From NCBI RefSeq assembly GCF_014332695.1, contig NZ_MBUA01000001.1, positions 620,001 to 684,000 of the forward strand: 64,000 nucleotides of DNA, in the 5' to 3' direction. Position numbers and translations under genes: made by a program. This document shows positions 43,808-51,862 of the stretch, one piece after another; within the stretch, counting starts at the first letter, position 1; each line of letters opens with the position of its first letter. The notes below the pieces were generated by a model. The model had not been told where the DNA came from. It did no database searches and was given only the letters and a program-made list of their open reading frames with translations. This stretch comes from Flavihumibacter stibioxidans (GTDB lineage: Bacteria; Bacteroidota; Bacteroidia; Chitinophagales; Chitinophagaceae).

Positions 43808-44320
43808 ATGAATCTCTCCTACGCACACCTGCTGCCCGCTGATTTCCACCCTTCTTCAAGGGTTTGGATTTACCAGAGCAACCGTATGTTCGGCATGATG
43901 GAAGCACTGGAACTGGAAAAAATGCTGGACCAATTTGTGGCCGGATGGCAGGCTCACGGCGACCAGGTAAAGGGGTTTGCCACCCTGTTCTTCGGGCAAT
44001 TTATCATCCTGATGGCAGATGAAACCCAGACCGGCGTAAGCGGCTGCAGTACAGACAGTTCAGTAAGGCTGATCAAAGCCATTGAACAGCAGTTTAATGT
44101 AAACCTGTTCGACCGCCAGCTGATGGCCTTTGTGGTGAAGGATAAGGTGCAACTCCTGCCCCTGGCCCAACTCAACCACGCCATAGAAAATAACTTCATC
44201 AACGGCGATACGCTCTATTTCAATAACCTGGTCCAGACCAAACAGGACCTGGAAAATAATTGGATCATACCTGTAAAAGACAGCTGGCTGAAAGGCCGTA
44301 TTCCCACGCTGGCGACCTGA
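43808..44320 (+). CDS. Conserved Bacteroidota protein of unknown function (often mislabelled ABC transporter ATPase)
   Basis: 170 aa, no signal peptide or membrane segment. Recognisable stretches are SSRVWIYQSNRMFGMMEALE, LDQFVAGWQAHGDQVKGFAT, FGQFIILMADETQTGVSGCS followed by TDSSVRLIKAIEQQFNVNLF. I recall this family being annotated as ABC transporter ATPase in Bacteroidota, but no Walker A, signature or Walker B motif is present, so that label is not supported. The conserved Cys-Ser-Thr-Asp-Ser-Ser cluster looks like a functional site. Its TGA abuts the stop of the convergent kinase gene (TGATCA). Confidence 0.8.
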   Translation: MNLSYAHLLPADFHPSSRVWIYQSNRMFGMMEALELEKMLDQFVAGWQAHGDQVKGFATLFFGQFIILMADETQTGVSGCSTDSSVRLIKAIEQQFNVNLFDRQLMAFVVKDKVQLLPLAQLNHAIENNFINGDTLYFNNLVQTKQDLENNWIIPVKDSWLKGRIPTLAT

Positions 44321-45664
44321 TCAGAACTGCAGAATAAAAGCCGTTCCCTCTCCTTCCACACTTTGCACCTGGATACTTCCCTTGTGCAGCATCATGATCT
44401 GCTTGCATAAACTCAGCCCGATACCCGAGCCGCTTTTCTTGGTGCTGAAAAAGGGAATGAAAATCTTGTCGAGTACTTCTGCCGGCATCCCCGCTCCATT
44501 ATCTGCCACGCGGATGACGGTACGTTTGTTGGAACCGGCATAGGCAGATAAGACGATCCGCGGATTGGGCCGGTCCTTCACTGCATCCATCGCATTCACC
44601 AGCAGGTTGATGAGCACCTGGTCCACCAGGTTGGTATCTGCTTCCAGGATCAGTTCCGGATCCTTCAGGATGATCTCCGTTTCTATTCCCATTTTCTCCA
44701 GTTTGGGAGCCATCAGCAGGTTAAGGTTCTGGAACAGATCAAGCACTTTTACTTTCGTGAGGGTCAGCGTGGTGATCTTGTTCAGGCTGCGATAGGTTTC
44801 AGCAAACCGCAGCAGTCCTTCACTCCGGCGCTTGATGGTTTCAATACCTAGCTCCAGGTCGTCGAAAACGGCCGAGTCCCCCTTTATTTCCTCAGCCACC
44901 TGGTGCAGACGGTTCTTCAGGGTATCGGCCAGGGATGAAATAGGAGCCACACTGTTCATGATTTCATGGGTCATCACACTTAGCAGCCTGCTCCACGCGC
45001 GACTTTCAGTTTCATCCAGGGCCTCATCCACATTCTGGAAAGCGATGAGTTTAAAGACCTGGTTTCCGGTCTGGAAGGCTGAACAGGAGACCAGTATTTT
45101 AAAGTTGCCTTTCTCCAGATGCACGGTTGCGATCTTCACTTCACCGGGTTTAATGGTCTCCACGGCCGCAGCCAACGCAGCATCGCGGCGGGCAAGGGAT
45201 GCAATGGTCTTCAGATAGGGTATCTGCAACATCCGCTTGAGCGATTCATTCATCCACACCACTTCCCCGCTCTGTGTATCATAGGAGAGGATTCCGGTAT
45301 CCACGAGCTCGAGTATACGCTGCAGGTACTGGTACTGGGTTTCCTTTTCCTTGCTGATGCCCTTGAAGGCGGTATTGATCTCATTGAATCCCTGCCTTAA
45401 TGGTTGCAATTCAGCCGGGGCGTGCGTTACATCAAAATATCGGGTAAAGTCCCGGTAATGCACTGATTCCACAAATTGTTTCAACTCGTCCTGGGCTTTG
45501 CGCTGCGACCGGTAAAAATCATAGAACTGCCAGCCCAGCAGAGGAACCGTCAGCAACAGGAGGCGGTATTCCCCTCCTATCAATGTCCAGGCGGTTGCGA
45601 AAAGCACCGCAAAGAGTAGCAGTACCCGCAAAAACAGCCTCGTTTCAAATTTATCAGATATCAT
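44321..45664 (-). CDS. Membrane sensor histidine kinase (NtrB/NtrY-like)
   Basis: 447 aa. Two closely spaced N-terminal membrane helices (LFLRVLLLFAVLFATAWTLI and EYRLLLLTVPLLGWQFYDFY) leave almost no periplasmic loop, so sensing is likely within the membrane or cytoplasm. A PAS-like region follows (ILELVDTGILSYDTQSGEVV). The phosphoacceptor is His233 in SVMTHEIMNSVAPISSLADT; the ATPase domain has LINLLVNAMDAV (N box), VADNGAGMP (G1) and FFSTKKSGSGIGLSLCKQIM. It overlaps the response-regulator stop by 11 bases, forming a two-component pair, presumably phosphorylating Asp56 of the regulator. Confidence 0.95.
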   Translation of the reverse strand: MISDKFETRLFLRVLLLFAVLFATAWTLIGGEYRLLLLTVPLLGWQFYDFYRSQRKAQDELKQFVESVHYRDFTRYFDVTHAPAELQPLRQGFNEINTAFKGISKEKETQYQYLQRILELVDTGILSYDTQSGEVVWMNESLKRMLQIPYLKTIASLARRDAALAAAVETIKPGEVKIATVHLEKGNFKILVSCSAFQTGNQVFKLIAFQNVDEALDETESRAWSRLLSVMTHEIMNSVAPISSLADTLKNRLHQVAEEIKGDSAVFDDLELGIETIKRRSEGLLRFAETYRSLNKITTLTLTKVKVLDLFQNLNLLMAPKLEKMGIETEIILKDPELILEADTNLVDQVLINLLVNAMDAVKDRPNPRIVLSAYAGSNKRTVIRVADNGAGMPAEVLDKIFIPFFSTKKSGSGIGLSLCKQIMMLHKGSIQVQSVEGEGTAFILQF

Positions 45665-47009
45665 ATTTGCTTAGTCTGCGGTAAAGGGCCGTACGCGTAA
45701 GTCCCAGCTCCTTTGCGGCCCGTGTGATATTGCCATTGTGTTTCTCGATCACTTTCAATATGGTATTCTTTTCCACTGCACTGAGTTTGAAATCCGCAGG
45801 TTCCTCACGTTCATCCATAGCCGATTCAATGGGTGAGAACAAAAGGTCCTCGGCAGTCAGTTCTTCTTCCTCGGCCATGATCACTGCCCGTTCAATGGTG
45901 TATTGCAGTTCGCGCACATTCCCGGGAAAGGAATAGGACAGCAGTTTATCCTTTGCGCTTTTATCAAAAGACAGCAAAGGCTTCAGGTACTTTCCGCTGT
46001 ACATTTTATTGAAATGGTCCGCCAGCAGCAGGATATCCCTGCCCCGCTTACGCAGCGGCGGCACAATGATCTCAACGGTATTGATGCGATAGATAAGATC
46101 CTTACGGAAACGATTCTCATTGGCCAGTTCCGCAATGGGCAGGTTGGTGGCACAGATCAACCGCACATCTACCGGAATGGGTGTATTTGATCCCAGCCGT
46201 GTTACCTGCCGGTTCTGCAGTACACTCAACAACTTGGCCTGCTGCTGCAGACTGATATTGCCGATCTCGTCCAGGAAAATAGTACCACCACTGGCTGCTT
46301 CGAAGCGCCCTATTCTTTCCTCACGGGCATCTGTAAATGCACCTTTCACATGGCCGAATAATTCACTCTCAAACAAGGAATCGGTCAATGCGCCTACATC
46401 CACTTTCACAAAGGGTTTGGCGGACCGCAGGCTGTGCTGGTGGATGGCTTTGGCAATCAGGTCCTTGCCGGTGCCGTTCTCGCCCAGTACCAATATGTTC
46501 GCGTCAGTCGGTGCGATCTTTTCGATCTTGTAAAAAATTGCCTGCATCTGTTCGGATTCACCCAGGAGTTCAGATCCGATGATACTTTGCGTGGCAGCAC
46601 TGCTCTCTTCCCGAATGCCCGCACGTTTGCGCAACACATCTTTGATGGTGCTGATCAACCGGTCGTTGTGCCAGGGTTTCACCACGAAATCTGCCGCCCC
46701 GTCCTTGAGTGATTGAACGGCAAGGTCCACATCCCCATAAGCAGTGATCATGATCACGCCTGCATCGGATTTGAGTTCCTTAATGCGACGCAGCCAGAAG
46801 AGTCCCTCATTACCGGTATTGATGGAACTGGTGAAATTCATGTCGAGCATGATCACATCAAAGCGCTTTCCGGCCAGCAGGCTGGGCAGGTGCTGCGGAT
46901 TCTTCTCCGTCACCACTTCCATCACTTCCGTTTTCAGTAATAAACGTACAGCCGTGAGCACATCGGTGTCATCATCCACGACCAGTACAGTGGCATTTTT
47001 GATTGTCAT
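45654..47009 (-). CDS. Sigma-54-dependent response regulator (NtrC family)
   Basis: 451 aa with three domains. Receiver: TVLVVDDDTDVLTAVRLLLK, phosphoacceptor Asp56 (VIMLDMNF), VIMITAYGDVDLAVQS and the Lys in FVVKPW. AAA+ domain: Walker A LGENGTGKDLIAKAIH, GHVKGAFTDAREERIG, where GAFTDA is the loop contacting sigma-54, and GGTIFLDEIGNISLQQQAKL. C-terminal Fis-type HTH: NGNITRAAKELGLTRTALYR. It is divergent from the transporter train, with a sigma-54 promoter and paired direct repeats between them, so its target is very likely that operon. The kinase gene overlaps its end. Confidence 0.96.
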   Translation of the reverse strand: MTIKNATVLVVDDDTDVLTAVRLLLKTEVMEVVTEKNPQHLPSLLAGKRFDVIMLDMNFTSSINTGNEGLFWLRRIKELKSDAGVIMITAYGDVDLAVQSLKDGAADFVVKPWHNDRLISTIKDVLRKRAGIREESSAATQSIIGSELLGESEQMQAIFYKIEKIAPTDANILVLGENGTGKDLIAKAIHQHSLRSAKPFVKVDVGALTDSLFESELFGHVKGAFTDAREERIGRFEAASGGTIFLDEIGNISLQQQAKLLSVLQNRQVTRLGSNTPIPVDVRLICATNLPIAELANENRFRKDLIYRINTVEIIVPPLRKRGRDILLLADHFNKMYSGKYLKPLLSFDKSAKDKLLSYSFPGNVRELQYTIERAVIMAEEEELTAEDLLFSPIESAMDEREEPADFKLSAVEKNTILKVIEKHNGNITRAAKELGLTRTALYRRLSKYDI

Positions 47010-47054
47010 AATTACTCTGCAATGTTAGGATTTATTTACACTGTACACACCGGC

Positions 47055-47089
47055 TCAAAAGCGGACACAAATTGTATCAAAAGCGAACA
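47055..47089. promoter_or_regulatory. Paired direct repeats, candidate NtrC-type enhancer sites
   Basis: TCAAAAGCGGACA (47055-47067) and TCAAAAGCGAACA (47077-47089) match at 12 of 13 positions and are 22 bases apart, two helical turns. They lie 52-86 bases upstream of the sigma-54 -24 element, within the usual range for enhancer-binding activators. Confidence 0.65.
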
Positions 47090-47140
47090 GTCGGATTCAA
47101 GATAAGTTTACAAAGACTTCATTTTCAATGATTTAAATTT

Positions 47141-47155
47141 TGGCACGCCGTTGCA
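47141..47155 (+). promoter_or_regulatory. Sigma-54 (-24/-12) promoter of the transporter operon
   Basis: TGGCACG-CCG-TTGCA, with GG at 47142-47143 and GC at 47153-47154 ten bases apart, is a near-perfect sigma-54 promoter preceded by a T-rich stretch (AAATTT). The predicted start lies about 47166, roughly 27 bases before the first gene. No TAnnTTTG element is seen for this operon. Confidence 0.85.
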
Positions 47156-47192
47156 TATCAATAATCCGAACGAATAACACAAACCATCAACT

Positions 47193-48449
47193 GTGGACAG
47201 AGTAATAGAAAAAAAGAAATGGCCGGCCAGGAAGATCTGGACCATCGCGGGTATTGCGGCCCTGGTTGCGCTTATCGGAGGCAGTTACTATTATACTGCC
47301 GGTGCCAGCCGCCTCAACGTGGATACCGAACGTATCACGATCAGTGAGATCAAAAAGGGGATTTTCCAGGAAAATATTCCCGTAAACGGTATCGTGCTCC
47401 CCGTGACCACCATCTACCTCGATGCCACCGAAGGCGGACGGGTGGAAGAGAAATATGTGGAGGATGGTGCGATCATGACCAAGGGCCAGCCGATCCTGCG
47501 ACTAAGCAATACCGATCTCGAACTGAGTCTCTCCAACCAGGAAACCCAGGTCTTCAATGTACTGACCCAGATGCAGATCTCCAGGAACAATGCAGACCAG
47601 AATACCATCACCCGCCTCAACCAGATGGCGGAGGTGGACAATGCGGTGAAAGAAGCCGAGCGCGTATATAACGTAAACAAGCGCCTTCATGAACAAAAGG
47701 CAATCGGTAAGCAGGAATACCAGTCCAGTGAAAACCTGTACAACTACCAGCAAAAGCGCAAAAACCTGACGGTGGATATCCTGAAAAAAGATTCCATTTC
47801 CAGCCGCCAGCAACTGAGCCAGATGCAGCAGTCTTACGAACGCATGCAGAATGCACTGCAGCTGATGCGCCGAAAAGTTGGAGACCTGGTGGTACGTGCG
47901 CCGGTGGACGGGCAGCTCACTTCCCTGGATGCCGAGATCGGACAATCCAAGAACAAAGGTGAGCGCCTGGGACAGCTGGATGTGCTCAGCGGTTTCAAGG
48001 TACGCGCAGATATTGACGAACATTATATTTCACGCATCATCACCGGTTTGAAGGGAACATTCAATTTCGCAGGCAGGGACTATGTGCTGACCATTAAAAA
48101 AGTATATACACAGGTAACCGGCGGTCGCTTCCAGGTGGACATGGAATTCGAGGGTGAAGTACCAAAGGGGGTGCGCCGCGGGCAGACCCTGCAGATCAAG
48201 CTGGCACTGAGTGATGAGAAGCAGGCCATCCTCCTTTCCAAGGGCGGATTCTATCAGCAGACGGGAGGCAACTGGATCTACAAGCTGAACGAAGCGGGAA
48301 CCGTAGCCTACAAAACCGACATTCAGCTGGGCATGCAGAGCCCCGATAATTATGAAGTGCTAAGCGGGCTGCAGCCAGGCGATAAAGTGATCACTTCCAG
48401 CTATGAAAATTTCGGCACCAACCAGGAACTCATTCTGAAAAGGAAATAA
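47193..48449 (+). CDS. Periplasmic membrane-fusion (HlyD/MacA-like) adaptor protein
   Basis: 418 aa. The start is a GTG at 47193; no ATG fits before the anchor. A single N-terminal membrane helix (IWTIAGIAALVALIGGSYYY) is followed by a biotinyl-lipoyl half-domain (EEKYVEDGAIMTKGQPILRL), a long alpha-hairpin with coiled-coil character (residues ~110-225), the second lipoyl half (VRAPVDGQLTSLDAEIGQSK) and beta-barrel/membrane-proximal domains (VLSGLQPGDKVITSSYENFG). It would link inner-membrane permeases to an outer-membrane channel as in MacAB-TolC. First gene after the sigma-54 promoter; no TolC gene is seen in the window. Confidence 0.92.
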   Translation: MDRVIEKKKWPARKIWTIAGIAALVALIGGSYYYTAGASRLNVDTERITISEIKKGIFQENIPVNGIVLPVTTIYLDATEGGRVEEKYVEDGAIMTKGQPILRLSNTDLELSLSNQETQVFNVLTQMQISRNNADQNTITRLNQMAEVDNAVKEAERVYNVNKRLHEQKAIGKQEYQSSENLYNYQQKRKNLTVDILKKDSISSRQQLSQMQQSYERMQNALQLMRRKVGDLVVRAPVDGQLTSLDAEIGQSKNKGERLGQLDVLSGFKVRADIDEHYISRIITGLKGTFNFAGRDYVLTIKKVYTQVTGGRFQVDMEFEGEVPKGVRRGQTLQIKLALSDEKQAILLSKGGFYQQTGGNWIYKLNEAGTVAYKTDIQLGMQSPDNYEVLSGLQPGDKVITSSYENFGTNQELILKRK

Positions 48450-48509
48450 ACACTGACCACACCCACCATCCATAAAGCAATCAAGCCATCAACCATTAAA
48501 CCTTCTTGT

Positions 48510-48740
48510 ATGAAACATTCTCTTCTTAAATTTTGCGGAACACTTTTGCTGGTGCTGGTTTTATCAGCGGATACACAGAGCGGCGTGAATGGATGCCTGC
48601 CTTCTTTGGAGCAGGTAACCATTCCGGCCATCTATCAGACGCCGGCATTGATGCAGTACCCTGTTAAAAAAACCGCTGTTTCGCAGGAACATGCAGAAGA
48701 AGAATTGACTTCTCCCCTTTCTTTACTCTTATTCATTTAA
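48510..48740 (+). CDS. Small secreted-looking ORF between adaptor and ATPase genes
   Basis: 76 codons starting MKHSLLKFCGTLLLVLVLSA, a plausible signal peptide, then GVNGCLPSLEQVTIPAIYQT and a hydrophobic end (LSLLLFI). It fills most of the 308-base gap between the adaptor and ATPase genes in the same direction. No family is recognised. It may be a real small exported protein, or the decayed start of a deleted outer-membrane (TolC-like) gene. Confidence 0.4.
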   Translation: MKHSLLKFCGTLLLVLVLSADTQSGVNGCLPSLEQVTIPAIYQTPALMQYPVKKTAVSQEHAEEELTSPLSLLLFI

Positions 48741-48757
48741 TACAACAACCACCTGAT

Positions 48758-49435
48758 ATGATCAAGATCTCTAACCTGGAAAAAATTTACCGCACCGAAG
48801 ACGTGGAAACGGTTGCGCTGAACAAACTTTCTTTCGAAGTAAAGGACGGCGAATTCGTAGCCGTAATGGGACCCTCCGGCTGTGGCAAGTCCACCCTGCT
48901 GAACATCCTTGGCTTACTGGATGACCCCGATTCCGGCAGTTTTTTGTTTAACGGCATTGAAGTGGCGGGTTTCAATGAACGCAAACGGGCCGACCTGCGC
49001 AAACGCAATATCGGGTTCGTTTTCCAGAGTTTTAACCTGATCGACGAGCTCACCGTTTTCGAGAACGTGGAACTGCCCCTGATCTATACCGGCGTGAAAG
49101 CGGCGGAGCGGAAAAAGATCGTGGAAGATGTGCTGGATAAGATGGTGATCATGCACCGCCGTAACCACTATCCGCAACAATTGTCAGGCGGGCAACAGCA
49201 ACGTGTAGCCGTAGCAAGGGCTGTTGTGAATAATCCCAAGCTGATCCTGGCGGATGAACCGACGGGTAACCTTGATTCCAGCAATGGCAATGAAGTGATG
49301 CAGTTACTCACAGACCTGAACGAGCAGGGCACCACCATTGTAATGGTAACGCATAGCGAACATGATGCACGCTACAGCCACCGCATCATCCGCATGCTCG
49401 ACGGGCAGACAGTAATGCAGGACCTCATGGTATAA
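48758..49435 (+). CDS. ABC transporter ATPase, LolD/MacB type
   Basis: 225 aa with every ABC motif: Walker A GPSGCGKSTLLN, Q-loop VFQSFNLID, signature LSGGQQQRVAVARAVV, Walker B LILADEPTGNLDS and the H-loop TMVTHSEHDA-like segment (IVMVTHSEHDARYSH). It belongs to the class that works with FtsX-type mechanotransmission permeases. It is the only ATPase gene in the visible operon, followed by six permease genes, so as an ATPase dimer it presumably energises all of them. Confidence 0.96.
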   Translation: MIKISNLEKIYRTEDVETVALNKLSFEVKDGEFVAVMGPSGCGKSTLLNILGLLDDPDSGSFLFNGIEVAGFNERKRADLRKRNIGFVFQSFNLIDELTVFENVELPLIYTGVKAAERKKIVEDVLDKMVIMHRRNHYPQQLSGGQQQRVAVARAVVNNPKLILADEPTGNLDSSNGNEVMQLLTDLNEQGTTIVMVTHSEHDARYSHRIIRMLDGQTVMQDLMV

Positions 49436-49474
49436 CCATTCCCATTCACCCAACCAACCGGTCAACCTATCTTT

Positions 49475-51832
49475 ATGATCTTCAGCTACCTTAAAGTTGC
49501 TTTCAGGAACCTGCGGAAAAACAGGTTCTTCACCCTAATCAATATAGCCGGACTCACCATCGGCATGACCAGCACACTGCTGATCCTGTTATGGGTAAAT
49601 AGTGAGCGGTCCTGGGACAAGGACCAGAAGCACTATGAGGATATTTACCATGTTTATATAAACCGAAATTTCAACGGTGAGATTACCACCGGGCAGGACA
49701 TGATGTTTCCCCTTCCTTCAGCGGCAAAAGCAGCCATCCCTGAAGTGGAAGCCGCAGCAGTAGCTAGTTTTCCAGGTGATGTGCTGATGACTGTGGGCGA
49801 CAAAAAACTCAACCGCCGTTCGATTACAACCACTCCTGAATTCCTGGATATATTCAATTACGACTTTTTGGAAGGCACATCAGCGGCATTAAAAGATCCT
49901 GATGCCATCCTGATCACAGAATCCACTGCAAGAGGCCTTTTCAACCGCATCAATGTAATTGGCGAAACAATCAAACTGAACAACGACCGCTCCGTAGTGG
50001 TGAAAGCGGTCCTGAAAGACCCTGTCCCAGCCAGCACCGTGCAATTTGACCTGGTGCAGAGTTACAACCAATCATCAGATTGGGTGAAAAATGCTTCCGC
50101 TGATTGGGTGAACTGTGGTAACCGCGTATTCTTCCGTCTAAAGCCTGGATCCAATGCAACCGCAGTAGAGGCCAAGACAATTGCACTGATAAGGGCTAAG
50201 ACCGGAAGCGAAAATCCCACCACACGCGGGCAGATTATCCTGCACCCGATGAGCAAATGGCGCTTGTATGAAGAGTATCGTGATGGGAAAAATACAGGCG
50301 GCCGAATTCAGTATGTGCGCCTTTTCACCTGGGTGGCTGTGGTGATTTTGCTGATTGCCTGTGTGAATTTCATGAACCTGAGCACAGCCCGCTCAGAAAA
50401 ACGCGCCAAGGAAGTAGGCATCCGCAAGACCCTGGGATCCATGCGTAAGCAACTGGTTTTCCAGTTTGTGACCGAATCAGTCCTGATGGCCCTTTTCTCC
50501 TTTGCCCTGGCCGTTCTGTTCATGTTCCTCCTGGTGAAACCCTTCAGCCAGTTGCTCAACCAGCAGATCAGTGTTCCATACTCAGATCCGGCCTCCTGGG
50601 GCATTATGGCGGGAATCATTTTATTCACAGGATTCATTGCAGGAAGTTATCCCGCTTTTTACCTGTCAAGCTTTCAGCCTGTAAAAATTTTTAAAGGAAC
50701 CTTCCTGAGCGGCAAACAATTACTGGCGCCCCGGAAGATACTGGTAACTGCACAATTCGTGATCTCCTTCCTGTTGATATCTGCAACCATCCTGATCTAC
50801 CAGCAGCTTCAATATGTACAGAACAGGGATCTTGGTTACAGCCAGGACAACCTCCTGATGGTAAATTCTTCCAGCCAGGCCGACCGCCAATTGCAGGCAT
50901 TTAAAAATGACCTTTATGCCACCGGTATGGTTGAGGCCGTGAACCGTACCGGCAACCAGATCACCGACATTTTCGGTTATACCTCCGGTATCAGTTACAG
51001 CGGAATGCCCGAATCAAAGAACCTGATCATAGGCTTCATGTTCACTGATCATGACTTCGCCAAAACAATGAAAGTAAAAGTCCTGGAAGGCCGTGATTTT
51101 CAACCGGCAGACACCAACAATGTTATCCTGAACAAGGAAGCTGTAAGGCTGCTGGGCCTGAAGGATGCCATCGGCACCAAATTGAACTGGGCCGGAAAGG
51201 AGCGCTTACTGGTAGGCGTTATAGATAATTTTGTAATAAACTCTCCCTATGGTGCCCCTGAGCCCCTGATGCTGGTTTCCGAATCAGGCTGGAATGGTCG
51301 TATCAATATACGTTTCAGGGATAATGTGGATATTAAAAAAGCAGTGGCGGCAGTGGAGACCATCTATAACAGGTACAGTCCGGATTACCTGTTCGAATAC
51401 CGTTTCATTGATGAGTTTTTCAATGAAAAATTCAATAATGAGCAACTCATCGGCAGTCTCTCGGTAATATTTTCCGGTCTCGCCATTTTTGTTTGTTGTC
51501 TCGGGCTTTTCGGCCTGGTTTCTTTCGCCATTGAGAGAAGGAAAAAAGAGATAGGCATCAGGAAAGTATTGGGCGCATCTGTTCAGCAATTGCTGGTACT
51601 CATGTCAAAGGAATTCTTCCTGTTAATTGCCCTCGCCTTCCTGATTGCGATCCCATTGACCTGGTGGATGATGAAAGGCTGGCTCACAAATTATGCCTAC
51701 CGCATTGAGATCAACCCTGTCGTTTTCCTGGTAGTGGCGGTACTGGTGGTATTCATTGCCCTGGTAACCATCAGCCTGAATGCCTCCCGGGCCGCATTGA
51801 AAAATCCTGTAACCTCCCTCCGATCTGAGTAA
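49475..51832 (+). CDS. FtsX/MacB-type ABC permease, paralogue 1
   Basis: 785 aa. A predicted 8-TM protein built from two MacB-like halves. First half: TM1 (FFTLINIAGLTIGMTSTLLI), MacB periplasmic domain, then three helices starting WVAVVILLIACVNFMNLSTA with the coupling motif RAKEVGIRKTLGS. Second half: a helix at VTAQFVISFLLISATILIYQ, periplasmic domain, then CCLGLFGLVSFAIERRKKEI and GIRKVLGASVQQLLVLM, ending NPVTSLRSE. MSKWRLYEEY before the first FtsX domain places it close to paralogue 2. Both coupling helices look intact. Gap from ATPase 39 bases. Confidence 0.93.
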   Translation: MIFSYLKVAFRNLRKNRFFTLINIAGLTIGMTSTLLILLWVNSERSWDKDQKHYEDIYHVYINRNFNGEITTGQDMMFPLPSAAKAAIPEVEAAAVASFPGDVLMTVGDKKLNRRSITTTPEFLDIFNYDFLEGTSAALKDPDAILITESTARGLFNRINVIGETIKLNNDRSVVVKAVLKDPVPASTVQFDLVQSYNQSSDWVKNASADWVNCGNRVFFRLKPGSNATAVEAKTIALIRAKTGSENPTTRGQIILHPMSKWRLYEEYRDGKNTGGRIQYVRLFTWVAVVILLIACVNFMNLSTARSEKRAKEVGIRKTLGSMRKQLVFQFVTESVLMALFSFALAVLFMFLLVKPFSQLLNQQISVPYSDPASWGIMAGIILFTGFIAGSYPAFYLSSFQPVKIFKGTFLSGKQLLAPRKILVTAQFVISFLLISATILIYQQLQYVQNRDLGYSQDNLLMVNSSSQADRQLQAFKNDLYATGMVEAVNRTGNQITDIFGYTSGISYSGMPESKNLIIGFMFTDHDFAKTMKVKVLEGRDFQPADTNNVILNKEAVRLLGLKDAIGTKLNWAGKERLLVGVIDNFVINSPYGAPEPLMLVSESGWNGRINIRFRDNVDIKKAVAAVETIYNRYSPDYLFEYRFIDEFFNEKFNNEQLIGSLSVIFSGLAIFVCCLGLFGLVSFAIERRKKEIGIRKVLGASVQQLLVLMSKEFFLLIALAFLIAIPLTWWMMKGWLTNYAYRIEINPVVFLVVAVLVVFIALVTISLNASRAALKNPVTSLRSE

Positions 51833-51862
51833 ACCAATTCTTCATAACCAGAAACTGCCGGC

